From Saccharibacillus alkalitolerans (GTDB lineage Bacteria > Bacillota > Bacilli > Paenibacillales > Paenibacillaceae), in contig NZ_JAAFGS010000009.1 in assembly GCF_011090185.1 (NCBI RefSeq), forward strand, positions 100,129 through 164,128: DNA of 64,000 bases. Direction: 5' to 3'. Position 1 is the stretch's first letter. Each line of letters begins with the position of its first letter. The position numbers and the translations under genes are program-made. The notes below the pieces were generated by a model. The model was not told where the DNA came from. It ran no database searches and saw nothing but the letters and a program-made list of their open reading frames with translations. Positions 1 through 10,182 of this stretch are shown piece by piece.

Positions 1-726
1 CTGTTCCATACGGTAGACAGCTTCGACACGCATGCCAAGATCCCCGAGTTTTACGATAAGGTCAACACCGCCGCCCTGCTGGGCGGACGGCTCAGCGTCA
101 TCTCGACCGGTTGGGATCCCGGCTTATTTTCCATGAACCGTCTGCTCGCGGAATCGATTCTGCCCGAAGGCAAAGAATACACGTTCTGGGGAAAAGGCGT
201 AAGCCAGGGCCATTCGGACGCGATTCGCCGCATTCCGGGCGTGCGGGCCGGCGTTCAGTATACCGTTCCGGTCCAGGCGGCCATCGACTCGATCCGTTCG
301 GGCGAAACGCCGGAGTTGAAGACGCGCGACAAGCATGTGCGCGACTGCTATGTCGTTGCGGAAGAAGGCGCCGACGAGAACGCGATCCGAGAAGCCGTCG
401 TCTCCATGCCGAATTATTTTGCCGATTACGATACGAGCGTCACCTTTATCACGATGGAAGAACTGCAGCGCGAGCATTCCGGCATGCCGCACGGCGGCTT
501 CGTGATCCGAAGCGGCGTGACCGGGAGCGGAACGAAACAGCGCATCGAATTCGGACTTGAGCTGGAGAGCAACCCTGAATTTACGGCCAGCGTGCTGGTC
601 GCCTACGCGCGTGCCGCTTTCCGCCTGGCCGCCGAAGGCCAGGTCGGCGCCCGCACGGTATTCGATATCCCGCTGGGGCATCTATCGCCGAAGTCGCCCG
701 AGGAACTGCGAAAAGAACTGCTGTAA
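1..726 (+). CDS. ddh: meso-diaminopimelate D-dehydrogenase, 3' part
   Basis: The open frame runs from the first base to a TAA at 724-726, giving the last 241 residues of a protein usually about 325 long; the N-terminal NADP-binding part lies outside the window. The visible part matches Ddh strongly: HTVDSFDTH, the glycine-rich STGWDPGLFS stretch, WGKGVSQGHSDA, and the C-terminal GMPHGGFVIRSG region. Ddh makes meso-diaminopimelate from tetrahydrodipicolinate in one NADPH-dependent step, for lysine and peptidoglycan synthesis, and bypasses the acylated Dap branches. A terminator follows. The assignment is firm; only the start is unseen. Confidence 0.95.
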   Translation: MFHTVDSFDTHAKIPEFYDKVNTAALLGGRLSVISTGWDPGLFSMNRLLAESILPEGKEYTFWGKGVSQGHSDAIRRIPGVRAGVQYTVPVQAAIDSIRSGETPELKTRDKHVRDCYVVAEEGADENAIREAVVSMPNYFADYDTSVTFITMEELQREHSGMPHGGFVIRSGVTGSGTKQRIEFGLELESNPEFTASVLVAYARAAFRLAAEGQVGARTVFDIPLGHLSPKSPEELRKELL

Positions 727-857
727 CTCCCTGTGCTCTTCCCGTAACCGCGGCAGGCGCCAACATCGCCGGCTTCCTGAAAGCGGCGGACGCCGTGAGC
801 GCGCAGGGCGTCGTGCGATTCGAACGGCGCTCCCGGGCTCCGGCCCGCTGGCAGCGC

Positions 858-902
858 AAAAAAAAGCACGGAGACCGGAAATGCCGGCACCGTGCTTTTT
901 TG
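858..902. terminator. bidirectional terminator after ddh
   Basis: A hairpin with arms GCACGG and CCGTGC (866-871 and 890-895) and an inner CCGG/CCGG stem is flanked by A-runs on the left and T-runs on the right, so it could stop transcription both ways between ddh and the convergent membrane gene. I see no gene in the rest of 727-1030. Confidence 0.8.
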
Positions 903-1030
903 CGCTGTCGATCTTGCGCTTGAGGTTCGTCGTTCGGCCTCCTGGCCGCGGGGCTTGGCGCCCTCCGCCTTCATGGCCCGATCCTCCCGCTTTGTCCGCG
1001 TCGGCAGCGCCCGAGCTGCCGACCGGCGGG

Positions 1031-1462
1031 TCAGATCCGCATCGTATCGGGACGGAAATGTTTGATCGACGACCGGATTCGCTTGGCATCCCAATTCTCT
1101 TCGGCCGCCCGGGCGCAGAGTGCCGGAAATTCTTTGTCGCCGGCGTTGCGCAGCGCAATGATCTGGGCAACGCTGAGACGGCGGTCCAGCTCGCGTCCCG
1201 TCAAGCGGTAATAGCGGAAATTCTCCTCGATCCGCACGATGCGGTCCTGAGTCTTGGTCGCATAAACCCGCATGCGAAGCGCGACCAGCAGCAGGCCCAG
1301 CGCAAGGCCGACCAGGATCCAGGCGGGCAAAGCCCGCGCATCCTGCCGCAGTTCATGAACCAAGTTAACGATCGAAGCGATCAGCAGGATCAAGGCAAGC
1401 GGAAGCGCAACGAAATGGTGCGGCCAATCGAAGCGCAGACTGAATTTTTTCGGTTGTTCCAT
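1031..1462 (-). CDS. DUF6526-type small membrane protein
   Basis: This 143-residue protein begins with a short cytoplasmic segment, then has two hydrophobic helices at about 17-35 and 45-62, and a charged C-terminal half containing RVYATKTQDRIVRIEEN and a RLTGREL-like stretch. That arrangement matches the DUF6526 family of uncharacterised Bacillota membrane proteins. An AGAGGGGAAGA-type ribosome site precedes the ATG. It stands alone between ddh and the two-component genes. Function is unknown. Confidence 0.75.
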   Translation of the reverse strand: MEQPKKFSLRFDWPHHFVALPLALILLIASIVNLVHELRQDARALPAWILVGLALGLLLVALRMRVYATKTQDRIVRIEENFRYYRLTGRELDRRLSVAQIIALRNAGDKEFPALCARAAEENWDAKRIRSSIKHFRPDTMRI

Positions 1463-1606
1463 GTCTTCCCCTCTTTTCTCCGATGCTTACCGGCCGTGTC
1501 GGGTTTCCCGGCCGCTAAGTTCTATTACACGCTCCGCGCGTTTTGCAACCATGCGAGTATCGGGAAGTCGGCAAGGGAGGTCGATCGGCCGTCATTTTGC
1601 CGGGCT

Positions 1607-2836
1607 TCAACGGCCTGACGGTTGATCGGGAAAAGCGGCGCCGCGCCGGTATTGATTCGGCGACACGCCCATTACTTTTTTGAAAGCGGTGCTGAAGTAG
1701 TGCTGGCTGTCGTATCCGCTCTGCTCCGCGATCTCGTAAATCGGCAAGTCGGTCGTGTTCAGCAGCTCGATCGCCTTGCGAATCCGCGCGTGGGTCACGA
1801 GCGCCACGAAGGAATCGCCCAATTCCTTCTTCAGCACGCGGCTCAAATAAACGGGCGAAACCTGCAGGTCCCTCGCGAACGATTCCAGCGTCAGATCGGG
1901 GTCGCCGTAATAGTCGCGAATGTACTCTCTGGCCCGGCGCACGAGCGGCGACAGCTGGGCGTCTTTGTAGACGGCTTCCCGGCAGCGCTTATAGACGTTC
2001 GGCAGGGATTCCGTGCCGGACGTCACCGACTCGATATGGGCCTGCACCGTAATCTTGAGGAATCGCCGCACGCTGCGTTCGATATGCGCGGCGATCTCCG
2101 CTTCCGCCGCGTCCCACAAAAACAGCAGCAAAAGGCCGCCTGAGTCTCGAATCAGCATATGGCGGCGCTCCCCGGCCAGCTCGGACACGATATTTTCCGC
2201 CGCGAACAGATACAGCTGCCGGTCGCTCTCCCGCATGACCGGCTGAGCGGCTTCCGGTTCGGGCCAGCGGATCACGCACAGCTGAACCGGACTCGCCGCG
2301 GGCAGCCCGAGAAATTTCAGCCTTTCTTCGATCTCTTCCCCGTTCAGCAGCCCTTCCGCCCACTCTTGGCCGAACCGGGCTTTGAGCAGGGGGATATTGC
2401 GCCGGATTTGCTCGGACGCAAGCTTCAGGTACCCGGCCTGTTTGGCTTCGCTGTCCAGGCTTTCCTTAACCCGAAGCACGACCCCGCGCAGCAGCTCCGG
2501 GTTGACCGGCTTGAGAATATAATCTTCGACGCCGAGCCGAATGCCTTCGCGCGCGTAGTCGAACTCGTCGTGTCCGGTAATGATGACGAACCGGCAGTCC
2601 GGCAGCCGCTCCCGCAGCTTCCGCATCACGGAGATGCCGTTCAGGAACGGCATGTTCATGTCCACCAGAACCAGATGGACCCGCAGGCTCAGCGCAAGCT
2701 CCAGCGCCTCCTCCCCGTCTTCGGCCTCGCCGGCCACTTCCATGCCCAGCTCCTCCCAATTCACCGCTTCCCGCAGTCCTTCGCGGATAATCGGTTCGTC
2801 GTCCGCGATCAGGACCCGATACGGCTCTTCTCTCAT
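1607..2836 (-). CDS. YesN-type response regulator (REC + AraC HTH)
   Basis: A 409-residue regulator with an N-terminal receiver domain (about 5-125; acidic pair in ADDEP, phospho-acceptor D59 in LVLVDMNMP, conserved K in ILKPVNP) and a C-terminal AraC-type double helix-turn-helix (about 305-400, ending in SGYDSQHYFSTAFKKVMG and SPNQYRR). The GAGGAGGAAG ribosome site and ATG sit inside the end of the upstream kinase gene, with a 4-base ATGA overlap, so the two are translationally coupled. It probably activates the neighbouring ChvE/MmsAB sugar transporter genes, as YesN partners do in Bacillota; that target is inferred from context. Confidence 0.93.
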   Translation of the reverse strand: MREEPYRVLIADDEPIIREGLREAVNWEELGMEVAGEAEDGEEALELALSLRVHLVLVDMNMPFLNGISVMRKLRERLPDCRFVIITGHDEFDYAREGIRLGVEDYILKPVNPELLRGVVLRVKESLDSEAKQAGYLKLASEQIRRNIPLLKARFGQEWAEGLLNGEEIEERLKFLGLPAASPVQLCVIRWPEPEAAQPVMRESDRQLYLFAAENIVSELAGERRHMLIRDSGGLLLLFLWDAAEAEIAAHIERSVRRFLKITVQAHIESVTSGTESLPNVYKRCREAVYKDAQLSPLVRRAREYIRDYYGDPDLTLESFARDLQVSPVYLSRVLKKELGDSFVALVTHARIRKAIELLNTTDLPIYEIAEQSGYDSQHYFSTAFKKVMGVSPNQYRRGAAFPDQPSGR

Positions 2837-4701
2837 GCTTCTTCCTCCTCCTCGGTTCGGAACGCGGGAGGCTCGGTCAGCAGCGGATGGCGAACCGCCG
2901 CCCGCGTACCTTCGCCCTCCGCGCTCTCGACATGAATGCCGTACTCTTCGCCGAAAGCGAGCTTCAATCGGGACTGCACGTTCAGCAGACCGTAACTCCG
3001 CCCGTTTCTTTCCCGTTCCGACGCCTGGCGTTCGATCGCTTCCAGCGGATTCCTCAGCTTCTCCCGAAGCTCCTCCAGACGCTGCGGCTCCATGCCCGCG
3101 CCGTCGTCGGTCACCTCCAGCAGCAGGTCTTCGCCTCGGACGGCAACCCGAATGCCGATGGTTCCCGGACCGCGGCGCGCTTTGATTCCGTGATAGATGG
3201 CGTTCTCCACCAGCGGCTGCAGCAGCAGCTTGAGCACGAAGTATTCGCGCGCTTCGGGAGGGGCTTGGATATCCACGGTCAAACGTCCCTTATATCTCGT
3301 CTGCTGAATCAGCACGTAGCTGCGGATATGTTCCAGCTCGTCGGCCAGCGGGATGACGTCGCCGCCTTTGCTGAGGCCGATGCGGAACAGCTTCGACAGC
3401 GACTCCACCATTTCCGAGACTTCGTCCGCGCCCTTTTTGCGTGCCATCCAGTGGATCGTATCGAGCGTATTATACAGAAAATGCGGCTTGATGTTGTCCT
3501 GCAGGCTTCTCAGTTCCGCTTCCCTCTTCTGCCGTTCCTTCCGTTCGTTCAGCCGGATCAGCCGCCGCAGTTCGACCAGCATATGGTTGAAGCTGCGTCC
3601 GAGCATGCCGATCTCGTCGCGGCGAACCGTCCCGTAGCGGACCGACAGATCCCCCGACTCCGCCTTCCCCATGGCATCCATCAACTGGCTGATCGGATCG
3701 GAAATGGAGCGCGACAGACCGGTGAGCCCCAGCATGCAGACGAGGAACAGGAAGCAGATCACGTAAAAATGAATCTGTCCCACTTCGAACAGCGATTCCC
3801 GCGTCAAAAACACGCCCACCGTACGCCAGCCGGTAAACGAGGAATCCGCGTAAATCAGCTGCAGCTCCCTTCCGTCGATCCGGCGCGTACCCGCCCCGCT
3901 CGGCCCGTCCGCGAACCATTCGGACGGCAGGCGGCCCACGTAAGGTTCGTCCGGCGCGTAAATTTGTCCGCCGTCCCGGTCCACTACCGTCAAGTAACCG
4001 GTCCGCCCCAGCTTGACGTCTCTTGCCGCCTTGGAGATCGTCCACAGCTTCAAGTCGATGAGCACCGCGCCGATCGCCTGCTCGGTATCGGGGTCGACGA
4101 CCGCCCGTACGACCGTCACCACCTCGTCGTCCCGGTAATTGACGTGCGAGGTCAAGTTGCGGCCCGAAGGCTGGCCCAGAATCGTAAACAGCCCTTCGGC
4201 GGCCACCGCTCTCCTGTACCAGTTCTCCCCGGTCAGGCTTTCCGGCGTGCGCGCGTACAGCTCGTTGCTGACGTAGTCCCCGTCCGCTCCCACCACGAGC
4301 AATCCCGCGATTTCCGGATACAGCGTCGTATAGCGCTGAAGATACTGCTTCAACCGGTAGAGGTCCTCGTCCGACGTCTCGGTACCGGACATAAACGCGC
4401 GTACCCGGTCGTCGAAGCCGATCAGGTACGTCATGTTTTGCAAATTTTCCATATCGCTGTCCAGCGTCTGGTTGACTTTGCCGATCAGCTGCAGCGTATG
4501 TTCGATCGCCTGGCGCTCCAGCACCCGGCTCACCGTCCAGTTCACCAGATATCCGAGTCCGATCGAAGGCAGCAGGCTGATCAGCAGAAACAGAATCATC
4601 AGCTGATAGCGCAGTCTCAGATCGTACAGCTTCGGTTTTTTGATTTTTTTGAGCTTTTGCCAAGCGGAGGTTCCCGCCGGCGCTCTTCGCTCATTTCGCA
4701 T
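2833..4701 (-). CDS. LytS/YesM-type sensor histidine kinase
   Basis: This 622-residue membrane kinase has a first transmembrane helix at about 33-54, an extracellular dCache-like sensor region at 55-305, a second helix at about 310-330 and a HAMP domain at 332-385. The His_kinase domain has H407 in the NIKPHFLYNTLD motif, and the HATPase domain contains LVENAIYHGI and DDGAGM. The gene overlaps the preceding sugar-binding gene by 11 bases and the following regulator by 4. This tight three-gene layout implies that the binding protein presents sugar to the kinase. The cognate signal is inferred. Confidence 0.93.
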   Translation of the reverse strand: MRNERRAPAGTSAWQKLKKIKKPKLYDLRLRYQLMILFLLISLLPSIGLGYLVNWTVSRVLERQAIEHTLQLIGKVNQTLDSDMENLQNMTYLIGFDDRVRAFMSGTETSDEDLYRLKQYLQRYTTLYPEIAGLLVVGADGDYVSNELYARTPESLTGENWYRRAVAAEGLFTILGQPSGRNLTSHVNYRDDEVVTVVRAVVDPDTEQAIGAVLIDLKLWTISKAARDVKLGRTGYLTVVDRDGGQIYAPDEPYVGRLPSEWFADGPSGAGTRRIDGRELQLIYADSSFTGWRTVGVFLTRESLFEVGQIHFYVICFLFLVCMLGLTGLSRSISDPISQLMDAMGKAESGDLSVRYGTVRRDEIGMLGRSFNHMLVELRRLIRLNERKERQKREAELRSLQDNIKPHFLYNTLDTIHWMARKKGADEVSEMVESLSKLFRIGLSKGGDVIPLADELEHIRSYVLIQQTRYKGRLTVDIQAPPEAREYFVLKLLLQPLVENAIYHGIKARRGPGTIGIRVAVRGEDLLLEVTDDGAGMEPQRLEELREKLRNPLEAIERQASERERNGRSYGLLNVQSRLKLAFGEEYGIHVESAEGEGTRAAVRHPLLTEPPAFRTEEEEEA

Positions 4702-5701
4702 AATAATCGTCCACGTTCTCCGGCGTCACGACCGATATGCCCGTATCGACTCCGACCGGCAGCGGCGACACGTCGCCGGATGCGGCGGGCGAAGGAATCG
4801 TGAGATCGTGATGCAGATGGAACAAATATTGAAGCGACCAGTAGCCCATATTCCACGTGCCCTGCGCGATCGCGGCCGAGATGCTCCCTTCGCGGATCAT
4901 GTCCAGCGTATCCTTGTCGGTGTCGAACGCGATCACCCGCAGCTTTTCCTCGCGCTTCAGTTCCTTGGCCGCTTCGCCCGCTCCCTTGCCGCCGGCCGCT
5001 TCGGTCACGAATACGCCGGCCAGGTCCGGATATCGCTTCAGCAGCGATTTCGTCAGTTCTTTGGCCGCCATGGCATCGCCTTTATCGTCTTCCACGGCCA
5101 CTACTTTGATGTCCGGATGCCTTTTTTCGATCGTATCCCGGAATCCCCGCGTCCGTTCGTCGTGATTCTGTTGGGAAGGCAGCGTAATGACCGCCACTTT
5201 GCCCTGACCGCCGAGAAGTTCCGCCATCTGGTCAGCCGCCGTGGCGCCCGCCGCATAATTGTCCGTTCCCAGAAACGAATAAGCTTTGCTTCCCGGCGCG
5301 CCGGAGTCGAACACGACGACAGGGATGCCGGCGTCCACCGCCTTGTCGATCACGCCCGTCAGCGAACTGGGGTCGATGGCGGAAATCGCGATGCCGGCCG
5401 GCTTTTTGGCGATGATCTGCTCCAGCACCGTAATTTGTTCCCGCGCGTCGTATTGGGTGGCGCCCCGGTATTCGATCGAAACGTTCAGCGCTTCGGCGGC
5501 ATCCTCGAAGCCTTTGAGACAGCTTTTCCAATATTCGATACCCGATAAAAAAGTGACCATGACATAATTTTCGCCGAGTTCGCCTCTCAGTTCTTCCGAG
5601 CGGAACGATCCTTCGCCCGCCGAGTTGACGTACGCGTGCCGGGCCGCGTAAGCCAGGAAGGCCGCGATCAGCAGCATATAGAGCAGAGCCGTTTTTTTCA
5701 C
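4691..5701 (-). CDS. membrane-anchored periplasmic-binding-like sugar sensor
   Basis: This 336-residue Peripla_BP_4-family protein (residues about 45-320; AISAIDPSSLTGVIDKAVDAGIPVVVFDSG is typical) has an N-terminal hydrophobic helix at 4-20 but no lipobox cysteine, so it probably stays anchored. It starts with GTG (rc of 5699-5701) after AAGGAGGAAG. It is fused into an operon with the kinase and regulator rather than with the permease, as in Clostridium XylFII-LytS-YesN, where the binding protein is a co-sensor. The role as sensor rather than transporter subunit is inferred from gene order and anchoring. Confidence 0.85.
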   Translation of the reverse strand: MKKTALLYMLLIAAFLAYAARHAYVNSAGEGSFRSEELRGELGENYVMVTFLSGIEYWKSCLKGFEDAAEALNVSIEYRGATQYDAREQITVLEQIIAKKPAGIAISAIDPSSLTGVIDKAVDAGIPVVVFDSGAPGSKAYSFLGTDNYAAGATAADQMAELLGGQGKVAVITLPSQQNHDERTRGFRDTIEKRHPDIKVVAVEDDKGDAMAAKELTKSLLKRYPDLAGVFVTEAAGGKGAGEAAKELKREEKLRVIAFDTDKDTLDMIREGSISAAIAQGTWNMGYWSLQYLFHLHHDLTIPSPAASGDVSPLPVGVDTGISVVTPENVDDYYAK

Positions 5702-5912
5702 GGGACGCTTCCTCCTTCGTTCGTGTACGCGGCTTGCGCCGCCGAAAAGTCCGGCCGCCGGATTCGGATCCGTCGGCCGCCCCTTTTGATTCTATCCAAT
5801 TGCGGGCGTGAAAAAAAGCGCTTTCCCTTCGGACGCGGCAAAGCCGTACCCGCGCCGCGGCGTCAGCCGCCCGGCAGGTACGGCCGATGCCGCGCAAGAG
5901 AAGTTCAGCCGC

Positions 5913-7076
5913 TTAGGCGACTCTCTTGTTTTTGTTGTAAATGTCGAATGCCACCGCGAGCAGCAGAACCAGGCCTTTGATGCCCTGCTGCCAGTCGATG
6001 CCCAGGCCGATCAGCGACATGCCGTTGTTCAGCACGCCCATGACCAGGCCGCCGATGATGGCGCCGAACACCGTTCCGATACCGCCCGATGCCGACGCGC
6101 CTCCGATGAAGCAGGCCGCGATCGCGTCCAGCTCGAAGTTCGTGCCCGCTCTCGGCGTCGCCGCGTTCAGACGGGCCGCGAAAATCAGGCCGCTGACCGC
6201 CGCGAGCATGCCCATGTTGACGAATACCCAGAACGTGACTTTCTTCGTTTTGACGCCGGACAGCCCCGCCGCCTTCTCGTTGCCGCCCAGCGCATAAATG
6301 TGGCGGCCCATGACCGTCTTGCTCATCATGAACGAATAAGCGAGAATCAGCACCAGCAGCAGCACGAGAATGTTAGGAATGCCCGCGTAGCTGGCCAGCA
6401 TAAAGGTGAACAGGTTCAGCACCAGAGAGATCAGGACGAGCTTGGCGATAAACAATCCGGAAGAAGACACTTCGAAATTATATTTGAGCTGTTCGCGGCG
6501 TCCGCGCACTTCGCTCCAGATGTAGAGCACGGTGAAAGCGACCCCCGCCAGAATCGCCACCAGGTTGGTAGCCGTGTCGGCCAGATTCGGCACGAAGCCG
6601 GAGCTGATCTTCGTGAATCCGCCCGGGAACGGCGAGATCGACTGCCCTTCCAGCACGATCATCGTCAGGCCCCGGAACAGCAGCATCCCCGCCAGCGTTA
6701 CGATAAAGGCCGGAATCTTGACGTAGGCGACCCAGAAACCCTGCCAGGCGCCGATCAGTCCGCCGATGACCAGCGAAGCGATAACCGCTACCCAGGCCGG
6801 CAGTCCCCAGTCAACCATCATGATCGCGGACATGGCGCCCACGAAGGCGGCGACCGAACCGACGGACAAATCGATATGCCCCGTAATGATGACGAGTACC
6901 ATCCCGATCGCCAGTACGAGAATATAGCTGTTTTGCAAAATCAGGTTCGTGATATTGATCGGCTTGACGAGCAGGCCGCCCGTCAGCACGGTGAACAGAA
7001 TCATGATGACGATCAGGGCGATAATCATGCCGTACTGCCGGACATTGCTTTTAAACAGTTTGGTGATCGCTTCCAC
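5913..7076 (-). CDS. mmsB: multiple-monosaccharide ABC transporter permease
   Basis: A 387-residue BPD_transp_2 family permease with about ten hydrophobic segments. It carries the RbsC/XylH/GguB-type signatures [12 protein letters not shown] and the C-terminal [28 protein letters not shown] block. Its start lies 26 bases inside the end of the ATPase gene, so the two are coupled. It forms the membrane channel of the ChvE-MmsA importer. Downstream, a 211-base gap precedes the sensor operon and contains no gene. Confidence 0.93.
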   Translation of the reverse strand: MEAITKLFKSNVRQYGMIIALIVIMILFTVLTGGLLVKPINITNLILQNSYILVLAIGMVLVIITGHIDLSVGSVAAFVGAMSAIMMVDWGLPAWVAVIASLVIGGLIGAWQGFWVAYVKIPAFIVTLAGMLLFRGLTMIVLEGQSISPFPGGFTKISSGFVPNLADTATNLVAILAGVAFTVLYIWSEVRGRREQLKYNFEVSSSGLFIAKLVLISLVLNLFTFMLASYAGIPNILVLLLVLILAYSFMMSKTVMGRHIYALGGNEKAAGLSGVKTKKVTFWVFVNMGMLAAVSGLIFAARLNAATPRAGTNFELDAIAACFIGGASASGGIGTVFGAIIGGLVMGVLNNGMSLIGLGIDWQQGIKGLVLLLAVAFDIYNKNKRVA

Positions 7077-8610
7077 GCTTAACCCCTCCAGTATTGGTCA
7101 TGTATTTCATCAGCGTCTCCTGCGACGCGTTCGCCCGGTCCACTTCGCCGGTAATCCGGCCCGCGTTCATGACGTAAATGCGGTCGCTCAGTCCGATGAC
7201 TTCCGGCAGCTCCGAAGAGATGACGAGCACCGCCTTGCCCTGCGCGGCAAGCTGATGAATGATCGTATAGATTTCGTATTTGGCGCCGACGTCGATGCCC
7301 CGGGTCGGCTCGTCCAGAATGAGGATGTCCGGTCCGGCGAAGATCCACTTGCCGAGCACCACTTTCTGCTGATTGCCGCCGCTCAAATTCCCCGTTTTTT
7401 GCAAAATGCTCGGCGCCTTGATATTCATCCGTTTGCGCATATCTTCGGCTACCAGAACTTCTTCGCGTTCGTTCACGACCGCGCGCTTCGTCAGCTTGCC
7501 GATGCCGGTCAGCGAGATATTGCGCTTGATGTCGTCCATCAGAATCAGCCCGTACTCTTTCCGGTCTTCCGTTACGTAGGCAAAGCCGTTGCCGATCGCC
7601 TGGTTGACGGAATCGTTCCGGATCTCCTGCCCGTCTTTGATCAATCTGCCGCTGATATTCCGTCCGTACGCTTTCCCGAAGATGCTCATCGCAAGTTCGG
7701 TCCGTCCGGCGCCCATCAGTCCCGCGATACCGACGATTTCCCCGTGTCGGAGCGTCAGATTGATGTTATCCAGCGCCTTACGGTCGGGATGATGCTCGTG
7801 GTAGACCGTCCAGTCCCGCACCTCGAGCGCCACGTCCCCGATCTGCGGCGTCCGTTCGGGAAACCGGTGCGTCATGTCCCGGCCGACCATGCCGCTGATA
7901 ATCCGGTCCTCCGTAACTTGATCCGTCTTCATGTCCATCGTTTCGATCGTGTGGCCGTCGCGCAGAATCGTGATCGAATCCGACACTTTCGACACTTCGT
8001 TCAGCTTGTGGGAGATCAGGATGCAGGTCATGCCTTGACGCTTGAACTCCAGCATGAGCTGAAGCAGGTTTTCGCTGTCGTCTTCGTTCAGCGCCGCCGT
8101 CGGTTCGTCGAGAATCAGCAGCTTGACCTTTTTGGACAGCGCTTTGGCGATTTCCACCAGCTGCTGCTTGCCGACGCCGATGTTGCCGACGAGCGTATTC
8201 GGATTTTCGCTCAGCCCGACTTTTTTCAGCAGTTCGCCGGTGCGCACGGTCGTCTCGTTCCAGTCGATGACGCCTTTTTTCGAGCGTTCGTTGCCCAGAA
8301 AAATGTTTTCCGCGATCGACAGGTACGGAATCAGCGCAAGCTCCTGGTGAATAATGACGATGCCTTTTTCCTCGCTCTGCTTGATGTCCTTGAACTGGCA
8401 CGTCTGCCCTTCGAACAAAATGTCGCCGTCGTAGCTTCCGTACGGATATACGCCGCTCAGCACCTTCATCAGCGTCGATTTGCCCGCGCCGTTCTCGCCG
8501 CAGAGCGAGTGGATCTCGCCTTTGCGCACCCGGATGTTCACGTCGTCCAGCGCTTTCACGCCGGGGAACGTCTTGACGATCCCTCGCATTTCCAGAATGT
8601 AATCCGACAT
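7051..8610 (-). CDS. mmsA: multiple-monosaccharide ABC transporter ATP-binding protein
   Basis: A 519-residue duplicated ABC ATPase of the carbohydrate-uptake-transporter-2 type. The first half carries an intact Walker A (GENGAGKST), a signature region ([13 protein letters not shown]) and Walker B ([11 protein letters not shown]). The second half has the usual degenerate Walker A ([10 protein letters not shown]) and an intact signature ([14 protein letters not shown]) with [13 protein letters not shown]. It energises sugar import with MmsB and the ChvE-like binding protein. It lies 22 bases after the binding-protein gene. Confidence 0.95.
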   Translation of the reverse strand: MSDYILEMRGIVKTFPGVKALDDVNIRVRKGEIHSLCGENGAGKSTLMKVLSGVYPYGSYDGDILFEGQTCQFKDIKQSEEKGIVIIHQELALIPYLSIAENIFLGNERSKKGVIDWNETTVRTGELLKKVGLSENPNTLVGNIGVGKQQLVEIAKALSKKVKLLILDEPTAALNEDDSENLLQLMLEFKRQGMTCILISHKLNEVSKVSDSITILRDGHTIETMDMKTDQVTEDRIISGMVGRDMTHRFPERTPQIGDVALEVRDWTVYHEHHPDRKALDNINLTLRHGEIVGIAGLMGAGRTELAMSIFGKAYGRNISGRLIKDGQEIRNDSVNQAIGNGFAYVTEDRKEYGLILMDDIKRNISLTGIGKLTKRAVVNEREEVLVAEDMRKRMNIKAPSILQKTGNLSGGNQQKVVLGKWIFAGPDILILDEPTRGIDVGAKYEIYTIIHQLAAQGKAVLVISSELPEVIGLSDRIYVMNAGRITGEVDRANASQETLMKYMTNTGGVKRGSDHQTV

Positions 8611-8632
8611 GGCCGCGTTCCTCCGTTTCCTC

Positions 8633-9718
8633 TTATTTCAGTCCGATTTCTTCTTTTGTGTAATAATCCTGGTCCACGATCTCTTCCTGCACGTTCTGCT
8701 TGTCGACGGATACCGGATCGAGCAGGTAGGCCGGGACGACCATGACGCCGTTATTGTAAGATTTCGTGTCGTTGACTTCCGCTTTTTCGCCTTTCAGCAC
8801 GCTCTCGACCATGGATACGGTCTGCTGCGCCAGCTTGCGGGTATCCTTGAATACCGTCTGCGTCTGTTCGTCCGCCACGATCGACTTGATCGAAGCAAGT
8901 TCCGCGTCCTGCCCGGTAATGACCGGAAGCGGCTTGGACGAAGAACCGTAGCCGATGCCTTTGAGCGAAGACAGGATGCCGATGCTGATGCCGTCGTACG
9001 GCGACAGGACCGCGTCCAGATGGTCGCCCGAATAATAAGCGCTCAGCAGGTTGTCCATCCGGGACTGAGCGAGCGATCCGTCCCAGCGCAGCGTGGCGAT
9101 CTGGGCCATCGTCGTCTGTTTGCTGCGCACGACCAGCTTGCCCGAGTCGATGTAAGGCTGAAGAATCGACATCGCGCCGTCGTAGAAGAAGTACGCGTTG
9201 TTATCGTCAGGCGAGCCGCCGAACAGCTCGATGTTGAACGGTCCCTTGCCTTCTTCGAGTCCGAGCTTGTCCGCGATATAAGAAGCTTGAAGCACGCCGA
9301 CTTTAAAGTTGTCGAACGTCGCATAATAGCTGATGTGCGGCGTATTGCGGATCAGGCGATCGTAAGCGATGACTTGGATGCCCCGATCGTGCGCCTTGCC
9401 GATCACGTCGGTCAGCGTGTTGCCGTCCACCGCCGCGATGACGATGACGTCGACGCCTTTGGTAATCATGTTCTCGATCTGCGAGATCTGGTTCTCCACC
9501 ACGTCTTCCGCATACTGCAGATCGGTCTTATAGCCTTTTTCCTCGAACAGCCGCTGCATGTTGCTGCCGTCCGCTACCCAGCGCTCCGACGACTTGGTCG
9601 GCATCGACAGACCGATATAACCCTTCTCCGCGCTTCCCGCACTGCTCTCCGCCAGATTGCAGCCGGCCAGAACCGCCGTCATCACCAGCGCGAGCAGAAG
9701 CGCCGATATTCTTTTCAT
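8633..9718 (-). CDS. chvE: ChvE-like multiple-sugar-binding lipoprotein
   Basis: A longer open frame reaches 9841, but the ATG at 9718 follows GGGAGGGAG at a good distance and begins a lipoprotein signal ([20 protein letters not shown]), so I take that start, giving 361 residues. ChvE-family signatures are clear: [33 protein letters not shown] and [17 protein letters not shown]. ChvE proteins bind aldoses such as xylose, arabinose, galactose and glucose outside the membrane and deliver them to the GguAB/MmsAB channel. The exact sugar cannot be read from sequence. Confidence 0.93.
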   Translation of the reverse strand: MKRISALLLALVMTAVLAGCNLAESSAGSAEKGYIGLSMPTKSSERWVADGSNMQRLFEEKGYKTDLQYAEDVVENQISQIENMITKGVDVIVIAAVDGNTLTDVIGKAHDRGIQVIAYDRLIRNTPHISYYATFDNFKVGVLQASYIADKLGLEEGKGPFNIELFGGSPDDNNAYFFYDGAMSILQPYIDSGKLVVRSKQTTMAQIATLRWDGSLAQSRMDNLLSAYYSGDHLDAVLSPYDGISIGILSSLKGIGYGSSSKPLPVITGQDAELASIKSIVADEQTQTVFKDTRKLAQQTVSMVESVLKGEKAEVNDTKSYNNGVMVVPAYLLDPVSVDKQNVQEEIVDQDYYTKEEIGLK

Positions 9719-9748
9719 CACCGAGCTCCCTCCCGTAATTCTGTCTTT

Positions 9749-9763
9749 AGATAGCGCTTCCAA
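9749..9763 (-). promoter_or_regulatory. candidate CcpA cre site upstream of chvE
   Basis: On the reverse strand the sequence TTGGAAGCGCTATCT matches the WTGNAARCGNWWNCA cre consensus at all but the last base and lies 31 bases upstream of the chvE start. This would fit catabolite repression of the sugar transporter. It is a motif match only. Confidence 0.5.
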
Positions 9764-9885
9764 TTTATCGGCGCCGTCTCGTTTCTTTACGCCTTTCAGC
9801 ATAGCACCGCTTTTTCGGGGGGTCTTTATACGGAAGCGCACCTTTTTTATAAAAATTTAACTTTTGCGCGCGGGAACGACGAAAA

Positions 9886-10169
9886 AGCGCTCCCCGAAGG
9901 GAGCGCTCAACGTGTCGAGAAAATCTAGCGTAACTGGAAGCGAGAAGACGTAGAGAGAAATTCAGTGAAGGAGCGACAGCGTTCGCCTTTGAAATCGAGA
10001 AAATTCCGCTTAACATTTAATCTTTTTCTCGATTTCAACACGCGACCTACAGCCTTTCGAAGAAAGGCACTTCGTAAGCATACGCTGACGAATTTCTCTC
10101 GGAGTCTTCTCGCTTCCCGCGCTGAAGTAACTTTCTCGACAGTCTGAGCGCTCCCCGAAGGGAGCGCTC
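9886..10169. repeat. intergenic element of nested inverted repeats bounded by twin palindromes
   Basis: The same palindrome (AGCGCTCCC cgaa GGGAGCGCT) occurs at 9886-9907 and 10147-10168 in the same orientation. Between them lie two long imperfect inverted arms, 9914-9966 and 10088-10140, sharing GTCGAGAAA, GAAGCGAGAAGAC and AGAGAGAAATTC. Inside these a further inverted pair TGAAATCGAGAAAA/TTTTCTCGATTTCA (about 9990-10003 and 10024-10037) closes the centre. The right half carries about 27 extra bases. The twin palindromes may also end transcription of the symporter gene (reverse strand). The element fills the 9842-10182 gap and contains no credible gene. Confidence 0.75.
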
Positions 10170-10182
10170 GCTTTGTCGTCGA

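Noticed and set aside
5816..5825. AAAGCGCTTT palindrome considered as a cre site before the sensor operon
   Set aside because: Outer cre positions mismatch at three places, so evidence is too weak beside the better site at 9749.
9965..10147. Forward 60-codon frame within the nested repeat element
   Set aside because: It is made wholly of inverted-repeat arms and has no ribosome site.
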